Below are positions 17,325 through 27,600 of a stretch of 64,000 nucleotides of DNA, in pieces; within the stretch, counting starts at the first letter, position 1, and every line of letters starts with the position of its first letter. A program made the translations under genes and the position numbers. Source of the DNA: QZLE01 sp033852135 (lineage in GTDB: Bacteria > Pseudomonadota > Gammaproteobacteria > QZLD01); NCBI GenBank assembly GCA_033852135.1, contig JAWSVB010000005.1:124001-188000 (forward strand), in the 5' to 3' direction. The notes below the pieces were generated by a model. It was given only the letters and a program-made list of their open reading frames with translations, searched no databases and was not told the origin of the DNA.

Positions 17325-17801
17325 CTACCAATCACTGGCACCCGAACAATCCAGCGGATTTGCATCACATGCATCACTATCTTTATACCAGCAGCGCTCT
17401 CCTGAACTGGAAAAAACCATACAGCCATCATCCTCTTGCGAGCTTCCGGCAATCGGTTTTGCAGCCAAGGTATACACACTCTGATCAGCCCCGCTAATGG
17501 CAAGCTGATAAAATTTTGCATTTCCATCCAGTGGAGCCTTATCAGGAAAGATATAATCCGTAACACATTTAGATGTAGTACCTGAACCAACAGCTGCAGA
17601 GGAATAACTGCCACACGAAGTATGCAGTCTCTCCATCGCTCCAGATAGCCCCATCAAAGCTGCTTGAGCATCTCTACGTTTAGATTTTTTCACATACTCA
17701 ACATATGAAGGATATGAAATCGCGGCAATTATACCTATAATCGCTACCACGATCATAAGCTCAACCAAAGTAAATCCATCTTTCCGTGACTCTACCACCA
17801 T
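17325..17801 (-). CDS. Type IV pilin-like protein (PilE family)
   Basis: A 158-residue prepilin. The leader MVVESRKDG precedes FTLVELMIVVAIIGIIAAISYPSYVEYVKKSKRRDAQ, the usual pilin helix with Glu at position 5. The C-terminal domain has several cysteines (CGSY, KCVTD, GCMVF, RCWYK, ACDANPLDC). The region before the last cysteines matches the ComP/PilE minor pilin layout (YTLAAKPIAGSSQEDDGCM). It stands between a FimT-like gene and a PilY1-like gene, on the other strand from both. Confidence 0.87.
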   Translation of the reverse strand: MVVESRKDGFTLVELMIVVAIIGIIAAISYPSYVEYVKKSKRRDAQAALMGLSGAMERLHTSCGSYSSAAVGSGTTSKCVTDYIFPDKAPLDGNAKFYQLAISGADQSVYTLAAKPIAGSSQEDDGCMVFSSSGERCWYKDSDACDANPLDCSGASDW

Positions 17802-18043
17802 TCATCTCTCCATTAAATAAATTACAAGCTACAACAAGCCCATAGATCAATAATTTAACCCGCATTGTACTGCAATTAATGCGAACCAGTCTCCTTTTTT
17901 TCTACTATTCATAGACTAAGATGTAATTAAGATTATTTAACAAGTATTTACTTAATACTCTATAGATTGAGATCTCTTTTAAAGATTACATATAGACACT
18001 TTAGGGCGATAAAAACCTGCATTAGCAGCTAAAAGGAATTAAC

Positions 18044-20284
18044 ATGACTAAATTCAATTTAGCCTTTCCATTCAACCAGCAGCAACTATTAAGAAAATAC
18101 CTGCTAGCATTTCCAATTACATTCTTGTTTTTTATATCAATACCTATCTCTTCTTATGCTGCATGCACATCTGAAATCTCAACTGCTTCTGAACATAAAA
18201 CCAACGACCGTGCAACTTCAAAGAGTGTATTTGTCATGGGATTAGGGTTTGTTACTAAATATTATGCAAACAATGACGACGGATCTGTTGCATCCAATGA
18301 AATATCCTCATCTGGAAATACAACTTTATACCAAGGTTCTGACGGTAACTGGTATATAACCGATCCAGAAGACTGTGATTCAACAGAACCAGAATCAGAA
18401 CCAGAATCAACTCCAGTTACACCAAACCCTTCACCAGCTACTACTTTAAACAGTGGTAGTGGAATTGATGGGGATGGAGTCAGACCAAACATTATATTAG
18501 CTATGAACGATTCTTTCTTAATGAACAGCGAAGTACTTTGGACAGCAGCTTCAGGCCAAAGCGAACTAATAGACTTAAGTCGGCTTAACGAGATGTTTGT
18601 TAACCGCAAGATTTTTGCAATGCTGTTTGATAGTTCAACCACAGATAACCGATATACACCTGACTATGATTACGCTCCACCTTCTGGGCAATTTGGCGCA
18701 GGAAAATTAGCAACTTCAATAAAATATAATTTGCTCGCATATAATCCAAATGCTACATACACTCCATGGCCAGGTTACCCCAGCAAAGATATGGCCCAAT
18801 GCAACTCTGTGAGAAGCACCATAAGTAGCTCAAATACCCCTGATGAAAATAATAACTGTCCAAAATACTTTCCTGAAGATGACAATACACTAGAGGGGAG
18901 TGACTGCAGCAATCTAAACAGTGGATCTCCGACAAACAGCTCCAAATATTGCACCCCAAGAAACTGTCTTGGCACAGGGTGTGAAGAGCTTGTCGCTATT
19001 TCGCCTAACACAACCTATGAAGCTGAGATTGGTGGCTTCAAAGAGTCAGGGGGATGTGGGGTTTTATATACACACAAACTTGGTGGTTCAAACTACGGCG
19101 GATGCGTTCAACAAGAATATAGGGATTCGATATGGGGCAGGCTTGAAAATTCTGACTATCCATTTCCAACAGCAGCCTGGCCAAGCCCAGCAATAAGTCA
19201 AATTTCAGACTGCAATAAAAATGGATGGGGAGATGCTGTATGTTTCAACGATGACGGCACTTCAACAACTGCCTATGCAACCATCTGTTACAACCTTTTC
19301 CCAAATAAACAAATTTGGCCTTGTTCCACTTATATGGAAAATACCCTGCACACCAATATACTTCGTAAAGGACAACTGGAATCACAATATTATGTAGACC
19401 CAGATGGCTCCACTGTAGTTTATGTTGCAAGTCTCACTGCCGAACAACTAAATAACTATGCCAACTGGTTTACCTATTACAGAACTTTAGGGCATGTACA
19501 AAAAGCAGCCATGCTGGCAGTAGCATATGAAGCAAAAGACAACGATAGACTTGCACTTGCAGATAGCAACGGAATCACAACCAATATAAACACAATGTCC
19601 TCCGGCACACACCGCGCAGATTTAAGTAATAGTATTGCTATAAAACGAACTTCATTCACCACATTAAGCAATAATATACTGAATACACTGGATAAAACCT
19701 ATACCTATCTTAACAGCAACAAAAAATACCTATATGAAGGCATGGCTGTTGATAGCAGCGACCTATCGGCAAACTGCCGTCAAAACCATACACTGATGTT
19801 TACCAGCGGTTTTTGGAATGATCCAATAGAACCATCTTCCGCCAACGGCAGCCCCAGTGATGCCCCAGTCTTTGGGAGCGATGCCTTATCCAATGTCGCA
19901 AAATTTATGCTGGGTGATCTCGATTCCAACTTAGAAGATAAAGTTCCAGTTGATGCATACTCAACCATTTCTGTACAACACATAAAGACCTGGGTGATGC
20001 AGTTTGATATCGATAACAATAGCGACTATGACTACGGGGTTCAGCCCAGCTTTAGCGCCCCGGTTAATACCAGCAGCAATACCCTCAAGCGAGACGACAT
20101 CGGCTACAGCTCTCGAGCTGGTAATGGTGGATATCAAAAAATAGAGAATGCGGGTACTGCTATGAGTGCTGCCACTAATCTTCTATCGCAGATGACAACC
20201 GGTGGCACCATGTGTCCATCGGTTACAGATTGCGGTGATTCAAGCGGCAAGCGAATCTCCTGGAAAGAATTACAAAAACAATAA
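18044..20284 (+). CDS. PilY1-like protein lacking the beta-propeller
   Basis: This 746-residue exported protein resembles only the N-terminal half of PilY1, the tip adhesin and assembly factor of type IV pili. Shared landmarks are YNPNATYTPWPGYP near residue 237, the segment NYANWFTYYRTLGHVQKAAM near residue 475, and GGYQKIENAGTAMSAATNLL near the end. The von Willebrand-like domain has lost its metal site: the DxSxS position reads MNDSFLMNS (about 155). The protein stops where the PilY1 propeller would begin. The hydrophobic N terminus is a long signal peptide ending SYAA, and a short Glu-Pro-rich linker follows near residue 115. AAGGA supports the start. It heads the left minor-pilin cluster. 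Confidence 0.75.
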   Translation: MTKFNLAFPFNQQQLLRKYLLAFPITFLFFISIPISSYAACTSEISTASEHKTNDRATSKSVFVMGLGFVTKYYANNDDGSVASNEISSSGNTTLYQGSDGNWYITDPEDCDSTEPESEPESTPVTPNPSPATTLNSGSGIDGDGVRPNIILAMNDSFLMNSEVLWTAASGQSELIDLSRLNEMFVNRKIFAMLFDSSTTDNRYTPDYDYAPPSGQFGAGKLATSIKYNLLAYNPNATYTPWPGYPSKDMAQCNSVRSTISSSNTPDENNNCPKYFPEDDNTLEGSDCSNLNSGSPTNSSKYCTPRNCLGTGCEELVAISPNTTYEAEIGGFKESGGCGVLYTHKLGGSNYGGCVQQEYRDSIWGRLENSDYPFPTAAWPSPAISQISDCNKNGWGDAVCFNDDGTSTTAYATICYNLFPNKQIWPCSTYMENTLHTNILRKGQLESQYYVDPDGSTVVYVASLTAEQLNNYANWFTYYRTLGHVQKAAMLAVAYEAKDNDRLALADSNGITTNINTMSSGTHRADLSNSIAIKRTSFTTLSNNILNTLDKTYTYLNSNKKYLYEGMAVDSSDLSANCRQNHTLMFTSGFWNDPIEPSSANGSPSDAPVFGSDALSNVAKFMLGDLDSNLEDKVPVDAYSTISVQHIKTWVMQFDIDNNSDYDYGVQPSFSAPVNTSSNTLKRDDIGYSSRAGNGGYQKIENAGTAMSAATNLLSQMTTGGTMCPSVTDCGDSSGKRISWKELQKQ

Positions 20285-20299
20285 TAGGGATATTAATTA

Positions 20300-20788
20300 A
20301 TGCTGAAACAAAACTCAGCCCCAAAATCTCGAGGATTTACACTAGTAGAGCTAATGGTCACTTTATCTATCGCAGCAATACTTGCAACCCTTGCTCTTGT
20401 AAGCTTTAAAACCAGTGTAGATAAGAAGGGGCAAGAATCAAGTGTTGATAAATTTATAGCCTATATGAACTTTGCCAGAACAGAATCTATTAAGCGTGGC
20501 ACAACTGTTTCACTCAATACAACTGTAACTAATCGTTGGGATGAAAAATTCCACATCTACCTAGATGCCAATACAGATAGCCAATACAACGATGGAGAGA
20601 CAATCATAAGAACTGTACATCCAGATGAGTTTAGCAGTGCAACTATTACCACAAACAATGACACATCAAACTTCTCTTTTAAACCGAATGGCAAAACTAC
20701 AGCAACTGTATTTACCGTTACTCAGGGTGGATCAGCTAGTACTATAACCTTAAATAACTACGGCAAAATTTTTGTTACAACTATTTAG
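20300..20788 (+). CDS. fimT: Minor pseudopilin FimT/FimU (GspH family)
   Basis: A 162-residue prepilin with leader MLKQNSAPKSRG before FTLVELMVTLSIAAILATLALVSF. The GspH domain shows DKFIAYMNFARTESIKRGTTVSL and a C-terminal TLNNYGKIFV strand. It is the second gene of the left cluster and starts 15 bp after the PilY1-like gene. In the usual minor pilin complex FimU/FimT primes pilus assembly with PilV, PilW and PilX. Confidence 0.85.
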   Translation: MLKQNSAPKSRGFTLVELMVTLSIAAILATLALVSFKTSVDKKGQESSVDKFIAYMNFARTESIKRGTTVSLNTTVTNRWDEKFHIYLDANTDSQYNDGETIIRTVHPDEFSSATITTNNDTSNFSFKPNGKTTATVFTVTQGGSASTITLNNYGKIFVTTI

Positions 20789-20806
20789 ATTCAGGAACTA
20801 TTAATA

Positions 20807-21352
20807 ATGCGGGTATCGATAAATAATTTCTCAATGCATGCTCAATCCGGTCTATCTCTGCTTGAGGTCCTTATATCTATGCTTGTTCTTTCTATAGGCC
20901 TTTTTGGATTAGCTGGCCTACAATCTGCCTCACTACGCGCCAACAATAGTGCGTATCAACGTACCATCACTAGCATGCTGGCCAATGATATTTTAGACCG
21001 AATGCGCGCTAACCCTACCCTTGCTAAAGCCGGAAACTACAACGTAGATAATGAAGATGGTGATTCATATACCAGCGGAGATTTTGTAGATAAATGTAAA
21101 AATAATGGTACTGGTAGTTGCACTCCAACAGATCTTAAAGATTATGACCTATACGACTGGTTCAATTCAGCCATCAAGCTAAAGCAGCTCCCCGATGCAA
21201 CAGCTTCAATATCAACTGCGGTAGTAGATAGCAGCAACGGAACATACCGAGTTTTAATCACTATCAATTGGTCAGATTACTCTGCCAAGGGGGGCGGGCT
21301 TGGTAGTCGCGATCGCGAGAGCTTTTCCTATACTTCTATAGTAAAGCTCTAG
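20807..21352 (+). CDS. pilV: Type IV pilus minor pilin PilV
   Basis: A 181-residue prepilin. SG precedes LSLLEVLISMLVLSIGLFGLAGLQ, followed by the PilV hallmark AYQRTITSMLANDILDRMRANP. The globular domain ends with the PilV-type strand TYRVLITINWSDYS. The leader (MRVSINNFSMHAQSG) is rather long; a later ATG at SMHAQSG would also give a workable leader. Third gene of the left cluster. Confidence 0.88.
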   Translation: MRVSINNFSMHAQSGLSLLEVLISMLVLSIGLFGLAGLQSASLRANNSAYQRTITSMLANDILDRMRANPTLAKAGNYNVDNEDGDSYTSGDFVDKCKNNGTGSCTPTDLKDYDLYDWFNSAIKLKQLPDATASISTAVVDSSNGTYRVLITINWSDYSAKGGGLGSRDRESFSYTSIVKL

Positions 21353-21368
21353 CCAAAGGTATTGCAAT

Positions 21369-22424
21369 ATGCACAAAACTCAAAAGATAAAAAAACAAAA
21401 TGGACTAAGTCTTATTGAGCTCATGATTGCAGTAGTTGTAAGCTTATTTCTTATTGGTGGGTTACTGCAACTACTGATGAATAATATGCAAACCTATCGC
21501 ACCCATGTCGCCCTAACCCGTATACAAGAGAACTCTCGCTTTATATTTCAAGAACTTGCCCGAGAGATACGTATGGCGGGAATGGCAGGCTGCAGCCGCT
21601 TTCCCCAAGATGCATCTGGCAATCTTTCAGTTGTTCTCGGTACCTTACCCAGCGGAATAATGCATGACTTCTCTGTCACTTCATTTGTTGGTTATGATTC
21701 AAAAACCGCAGATGGAATCAGTGGTTCAGACTTTGCTAATGATATTGATCCTGATTCCAATGTTTTACTAATAAAACGGATGTCAGAAACCAGCACCTAC
21801 CTAGATTCTTTAGGGATCAGTTATGACCATGATAGTGATACCGAAACTGTAAGCATCCCCAGACCTTACTTAAGTAATGATGGAACGATTGGTTTAAAAG
21901 ATATTAGCGAAGCACCAACTTTCACTATTGGGGATACTCTTATTATCAATGACTGTGTTGGCAATGTTGGGGTAACTAAAGTAATAGGAACTGCAGATAT
22001 AACCACTCAAAATAAGCTACCTATCAATCCCTTATCCCATAACTTCCCCCTTGGATCTGAAATCGGCAAGCTAAATTCAGCGGCTTACTACATTGGAGCC
22101 GTTGGTCAAAACAGCCGCACCGAAAAAACCCTGGTAAAATACACTCTTAGCCATGGAGGTGAACCCATAATCCAGGATTTAATAACCGGAATTGAATCAT
22201 TAAACATCTTTTACGGTATTGATACCGACAACAACAGCGTTGCTGATAACTTCATACCAGCAAGCACTGTTACCACCAATGCAACCTGGACCAAGGTAGT
22301 CGCAATCAGAATAAATTTTTCCATATCACCACCAGCTGCTTTTACCAGAGGGATGGAGGGGCATATATTGCATCACTTTTCCACGGTAATAAACCTACGC
22401 AACCCCATATACGATGATTCATAG
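21369..22424 (+). CDS. pilW: Type IV pilus minor pilin PilW
   Basis: A 351-residue prepilin with leader MHKTQKIKKQNG before LSLIELMIAVVVSLFLIGGLLQLL. The PilW signature is plain: RIQENSRFIFQELAREIRMAGMAGC near residue 60, then FYGIDTDNNSVADNF near residue 280 and a C-terminal RINFSIS strand. PilW is the largest minor pilin and bridges PilX/PilY1 to the rest of the tip. Spacing to pilV is 16 bp. Confidence 0.88.
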   Translation: MHKTQKIKKQNGLSLIELMIAVVVSLFLIGGLLQLLMNNMQTYRTHVALTRIQENSRFIFQELAREIRMAGMAGCSRFPQDASGNLSVVLGTLPSGIMHDFSVTSFVGYDSKTADGISGSDFANDIDPDSNVLLIKRMSETSTYLDSLGISYDHDSDTETVSIPRPYLSNDGTIGLKDISEAPTFTIGDTLIINDCVGNVGVTKVIGTADITTQNKLPINPLSHNFPLGSEIGKLNSAAYYIGAVGQNSRTEKTLVKYTLSHGGEPIIQDLITGIESLNIFYGIDTDNNSVADNFIPASTVTTNATWTKVVAIRINFSISPPAAFTRGMEGHILHHFSTVINLRNPIYDDS

Positions 22425-22458
22425 ATGAAGTGTGATCAATTTTTAAAAAGGCCACAAT

Positions 22459-23094
22459 ATGAATAACACTGGTAACATTCCCAAACAGGATATCCAAACT
22501 AATGTTTTGGTATATCAGCAGCGTGGTGCGGTACTACTAACAAGCCTTCTTATGCTTATCATTTTCACCATAATTGGCCTAAGCGGCATACAAACCACAA
22601 TTATTGAGGAGAAGATGGCAAATAACTACCGTGATCGTGAACTGGCATTTCAATCTGCTGAATCTGCTCTAGCCTTTGGTGAAAGCAAAGTTGAAGCTTA
22701 TTTTAAAGAAAATGCTTATGGAACAAGTGGAGATGATGCCGTCCTTTGGAAAAACTACCTACTCAAAGATACTACCATTCACAACTGTAAATCCAAGCAA
22801 GATGGTAACCTCGAAGGGACTTGTGGTCCATATGAAAAAGACAGCGGTATTATTACCGAGTTTGATCCTTTCGCAGCCGATGCTTGGAATAATGCCCCAG
22901 CCATATCTGGCACCAACACCACCCTTACAATCCGTTCCAGCGGATCTACAAGCTTACAGGCTCCTAAATATATTATTAAACTGGTACGAAAAGATGATAG
23001 CAGTGGTTCCTATATCTTTAATATTTTTGCCAAAGGATGGGGAAGTGATACTAATGCCGTGGTCATTCTTAGAAGTACATATATAAAAAAATAA
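22459..23094 (+). CDS. pilX: Type IV pilus minor pilin PilX
   Basis: A 211-residue protein with the PilX start RGAVLLTSLLMLIIFTIIGLSG. This lacks the position-5 Glu, as is normal for PilX/GspK-like tip pilins. MANNYRDRELAFQSAESALAFGE follows, the standard PilX sequence. The leader of about 23 residues before the cleavage site is long. Last gene of the left cluster; a bidirectional terminator follows. No propeller-bearing PilY1 follows it, unlike most pilVWXY1 operons. Confidence 0.85.
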   Translation: MNNTGNIPKQDIQTNVLVYQQRGAVLLTSLLMLIIFTIIGLSGIQTTIIEEKMANNYRDRELAFQSAESALAFGESKVEAYFKENAYGTSGDDAVLWKNYLLKDTTIHNCKSKQDGNLEGTCGPYEKDSGIITEFDPFAADAWNNAPAISGTNTTLTIRSSGSTSLQAPKYIIKLVRKDDSSGSYIFNIFAKGWGSDTNAVVILRSTYIKK

Positions 23095-23184
23095 GGCGAT
23101 TATGCAGGGATAAAAAAATATTTCGCTCACCAAACCTACTAGAAATTCTAGGCTTAATAATAATATCCACGCACTCCCAAAGTT

Positions 23185-23211
23185 CAAAAAAGGGGCCACA
23201 GCCCCTTTTTT
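23185..23211. terminator. Bidirectional terminator between the two minor-pilin operons
   Basis: AAAAAAGGGGC pairs perfectly with GCCCCTTTTTT around a CACA loop. It has T-runs on both strands and sits between the convergent pilX and split-pilY1 genes. Confidence 0.88.
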
Positions 23212-23243
23212 ATTCATAACAACTATAATCTTATAGATAAACC

Positions 23244-24611
23244 TTATGGCTTCTCAGTACGCCAGTAAGCACCAGCTCCTTTAAGTTTGCGTTCATCACC
23301 AGCAGTTCCCGTTCTTACAGCATCTTTATCACCCGGTAAAATAATGCTGACATTTCCATCAGTTGCAACAAAAGGATCAATCTGCTGGAATGCCAATCCA
23401 GAAGATATTGTCGTATATCTATCATAATGATCAAATGCTCCATTATTTAATATTGCATAAGCAGGCTTCGCAGTATGCATATTTAACCCATAGATCCTAC
23501 TTGTTGGTAGATCCTCTGGAGCCTGACACCCGACATCATCAGGTCCTGCTATTATGGTGGTAAAATATGCAGCCCCTTCAATCGTCGTTGCCGCAGAGAC
23601 CACCTTTTCATTTATATCTAGATCCCAATACCAGCCTTTAATATCCCCAGTAATCCCAGCTTCTACATCACTTTCAAGATATTCACCATAACCATCCTTT
23701 GCGCTGGCATTAAATAGATTGGTCTCCACTGTTAATGTTGTAAGTGTCGCTGAAGTGGGCTGGGTATTTTCATCATAGATAACGAAAAATTTATTCTCCC
23801 CATATACTGTAGCACCTTTAGGGTTAGCAATATTACCAGAGCCAACGAGCAAGGCATCTACATTGGTATTGGTACCTGGCCTTCTAGTTCTAACCACGTC
23901 TATTTGATTAAAAAAACGGCGGTCATTATCATTATAAGCACTACTCACCCCATCGGTACCAAGAGAAGCAAACTTATTCAGTTTCCAATGTTCAGCAATC
24001 TTCGTGGTATCTGTTGCAGGAATCAGATCCAAACGCCAGATATTACCGATAACATCAATAAAATATACTCGATCGGTGACACCATCACCTTGAGAATCGA
24101 CAATAGTAACAGTAGCAGGGATTGAGTGATCTAGATCATCATGACTAACATCTGTAACCCCTTCTGCAACTGTTTCAGCGGTAGTACCTGGCGGCAATGA
24201 ATTTGTACCACGAACTCGCGCTACAAGCTCACCAGACATCCCATCGATAAAGTAGATCGCATTCCCTACTCTATCTTCATGCCTAGTTTTACTAGCAGCT
24301 GTGGCAGGGCCGCGCCCCTCCATTGCACCGGGATCACCAGTAGCTGCAGCACCATGTGCTCCAATATAGTCCTTGGTTGGATCATAGCCACCAGCGATGA
24401 TCACCACCGGCCTAAAAGCATCACCATCATTATTAGTATGACCTGGGATGATAGTGATGATTGGCTGGGCAAAACCAAACCCCAGCCTCTCAAAGCCAGT
24501 ACCACCGTCAAAATTATACCTAGCATATGGATCGTTTGGATCAGCAGCCACTGCAATACCAGTTAAAAACGGCATGCAGGATATTGCAATAATTTGTAGT
24601 AACTTTTTCAT
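23244..24611 (-). CDS. PilY1 C-terminal propeller segment as a separate exported protein
   Basis: A 455-residue protein with a clean signal peptide (MKKLLQIIAISCMPFLTGIAVAA). The mature part aligns by eye with the second part of the PilY1 beta-propeller. It begins LGFGFAQPIITIIPG and VVIIAGGYDPTKD, then has the calcium-loop motif DSQGDGVTD (residues 172-180) followed by RVYFIDVIGNIWRLDL. FFVIYDENTQ and AAYFTTI, with GCQAPEDLPTSRIYGLN near the end, match the last blades. P. aeruginosa PilY1 has the same D-x-N/Q-x-D-x-x-x-D spacing. The N-terminal domain and first blades are absent but occur in the gene 27 bp upstream, so the two products probably form one propeller. Confidence 0.8.
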   Translation of the reverse strand: MKKLLQIIAISCMPFLTGIAVAADPNDPYARYNFDGGTGFERLGFGFAQPIITIIPGHTNNDGDAFRPVVIIAGGYDPTKDYIGAHGAAATGDPGAMEGRGPATAASKTRHEDRVGNAIYFIDGMSGELVARVRGTNSLPPGTTAETVAEGVTDVSHDDLDHSIPATVTIVDSQGDGVTDRVYFIDVIGNIWRLDLIPATDTTKIAEHWKLNKFASLGTDGVSSAYNDNDRRFFNQIDVVRTRRPGTNTNVDALLVGSGNIANPKGATVYGENKFFVIYDENTQPTSATLTTLTVETNLFNASAKDGYGEYLESDVEAGITGDIKGWYWDLDINEKVVSAATTIEGAAYFTTIIAGPDDVGCQAPEDLPTSRIYGLNMHTAKPAYAILNNGAFDHYDRYTTISSGLAFQQIDPFVATDGNVSIILPGDKDAVRTGTAGDERKLKGAGAYWRTEKP

Positions 24612-24638
24612 TGTATTATTCCTTTCTATCCGTTTTAG

Positions 24639-27600
24639 TTATTGAGCGTTAATGCATGAATCTTCAGATTTATAATACACACCATCTTTCTGGTAAGTAT
24701 ATTTACCATCATCAGTGATATTATTACTGCTACTTCCATGCGTAAACTCGCATGATTCTATAACATTAGAATTGCTACATGATTTATATTGGTGCCATCC
24801 AGCGGAGCCACTCCATTCCTTAAATGAATATTTGCATTCTGCAATATCTTGCTTTGGAAAGTATACAGGATCTTTAGAAGTATTTGGATCAAAGCCAAAT
24901 ATTTCTGAGCAAGTAGTTGTTACTGCCTTACAACCTTCCTTAAACACAAACTTGATACTACAATCAACGGTTATATCACCAGTTGTATAGGTTGATCCAA
25001 CCGTAGATCCTTCAGGGCATGTTCCACCTGAGGTATCAACTTCATAACCGTCATCAATTGTAAAACTAACCTGAGCTTTAGTTCCAATCTCCATCGGTTG
25101 AGTGGTTACAAGAGTTGCACTTCCACCATCACCCGCAGAAGTTAAAGTTACGGTAGGATTCGTTAAAGTATCCTTGTAGGTCACGATGATATTCGTATTT
25201 GCTGCTGGCATAATAAATGAACATGCGGTTTCACCTGCTGTACAATCTGTAGCACCATCAGGCTGACCAGCCCAGCCTTCAACCTCTTTTCCATCAGGTA
25301 CCTCTGCAACTAAACTTACCTCAGCCCCAGCAGGAACACCCTGGTCACCAGTTAACCCAGAAACAGCATCAACAGATGAGTCACCATCACCTATAGTAGC
25401 CCATACCCTAACAGGTTCTGACACATCATCTAAACCACTAAGAGTTGCCGTGAGATCATGCGGAATCCCGACAAACGTAGCAAATACATTATTAGTCCCA
25501 TTTACCAAGGTAAGTGTACATCGGTTAGGTTCTGATTGATCTTGTTCACAACCTACCCAATTACCGAACGTTTCATTATCACCAAGTGTAGCCAATAAGG
25601 TTATATCAGTAGTAGCTGCATAGTCTACGCCTGTATATGAGCAAGGCGAATCTGCTATTGCACATGTAGCTACTGTAGATCCATCTTTTTGAACAGCTAC
25701 ACTACTGCCAGTACCAGAAATATTTACTTTTAGAGTCGGTCCTGATGGCTCGGTATAATCACAGCCGCCAGGTAAGTCTTTTTTATCAGCAGTTGTCCAA
25801 CACCACTCTACGTGTAGATTGGGTGAAACCTGTTCATAGTAATCACTATCTGGATATTTAGCTAAATTTAGGTGGTTTGCAAGGGCAGGCGTTTCACGAG
25901 CCAGCCCCCAAGATACTGCTAAATCATGACTTAAGCCAAACTGTATATATACATTATCTTGAGCCCACTCATTTCCCGTTAAAGTAACGACACCACTTTC
26001 ATTAACTATATAATCATTACCCTTATGAACAGAAAGAAACCAGTTGTCAATATCAAAAAGCTCATCAAGCGCGGTCCCTGCTTCAACTACCCCTCCAGAG
26101 GTACGGTTAGTACCTGCAGACGGTTCAAGCAATTTTGTAATTTCATTGCCAGAATTTATGCTATTTGTAGCTATAGCGCTGATTACTTCACAATCTTTAT
26201 GTACAACGGCACCCGATTCTTGCCATGGGTGATTTCCATATGCACCACCTTTTGCGGCATAAACCTTAACACCGTCACCATATACTTTTCTATCAGCATA
26301 AACTGAGTTAGTATCATTGTCCTCATCAATACTATCGGTTGTATATCTTGTGTGCCCTAGTGATAATATCGCTTTGGTTACTTTAATCTTCGCTGCATCT
26401 TCAGATCCATTAGGAGCTAGTAATTCAGCCAACGGTGTGATATTAAATCCAAGGATTGTTGAATATCTAGTATTGCCGACCTTACCAACAGCTAACCTAC
26501 CCTTAGCATAACCAAAGTTCCATACAGTCTGACCTTGAGCGTAACACAGATTATCTCCACCATCCCACTTTGTAGTATATGCCAACGAGGACTCTGGCTT
26601 GATATCGATTGAATTATCTCCTTCAGTGACTGATGAGGTACATAAACGTCTAGATGTCCATACTGGTTTTCCAGCACTACTCTTTCCAATATATGTTGCA
26701 GAGAGTGTTTCAAGTACGTTATGCCCAGCTCCAAAACCTGTTGTAGCACCGCCATATCCACCACTATCTGGGTAACCAACTATATCACAGGTCCCCACCA
26801 AACAGGTCTTCAGACCACTTTCATAATCATCAATAAGAGAATAACAAATTTCACCGTTCACATCTTTTGCATCAGAGCACTGATAAGCTACTGCTCCTCC
26901 TGATATTCCACTCCCTTGAGTCATGATAATCTCATTACATACACCAGCAGAACCACCACTACTAACAATCTTTTCATCTACTGGTGTTGCTTCTCTCTCA
27001 ACTTTTAGCTCTGGCTCAATAGCTTGTGTCGCTTCGACTACCGCTGTATGTGACTCCCCATAGTTAAGGGTTGATTCACCAATGTTCCACCTTGCAACTG
27101 GTTTATCCGCCGGTTTGGTAATATCTAGTGCAAAATATCCAGCACCACCACGACGTAAGCCAAAATAGAGTATTATTTTGTCATCACCATTCTCTTCAAT
27201 TAGATCAATTTCATCTGGATTTATTTTGCCATCCTTGCCAGCATCATAGATAAACACTGAAGGGGCGCCATCAACACCGTAAAAGTGGTTAACCATATTA
27301 TAGGTTGGTGCAATGTTCTTTTGGCGTAGTGCCTTTACCATTGGTTTCAGCTGTGGTGGCAAGAATGCCCACTGCTCCTCTCCGGCCTTGTTAAACACAT
27401 GTAATAGGCCACGGTTGGTACCAACGACTACAAATAGCTCATTATTATCTACTACGTTATCTGTGTTGCCACCACCAGTTTGGTCACCGATATGGATTGG
27501 TAGAGGGCGGAAGTGGAGGATATCCCCGAGTAACTCTCTTCTTTCTGACTGTGTAAACTGATCTGGTGTGGTTGTCTTACCAAGCTTTTTAAGCCAATCA

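Noticed and set aside
23244..24638. Split PilY1 caused by a sequencing error
   Set aside because: The downstream gene has its own start and signal peptide, and the upstream gene carries about 800 unrelated residues after the break, which no single-base error would create.
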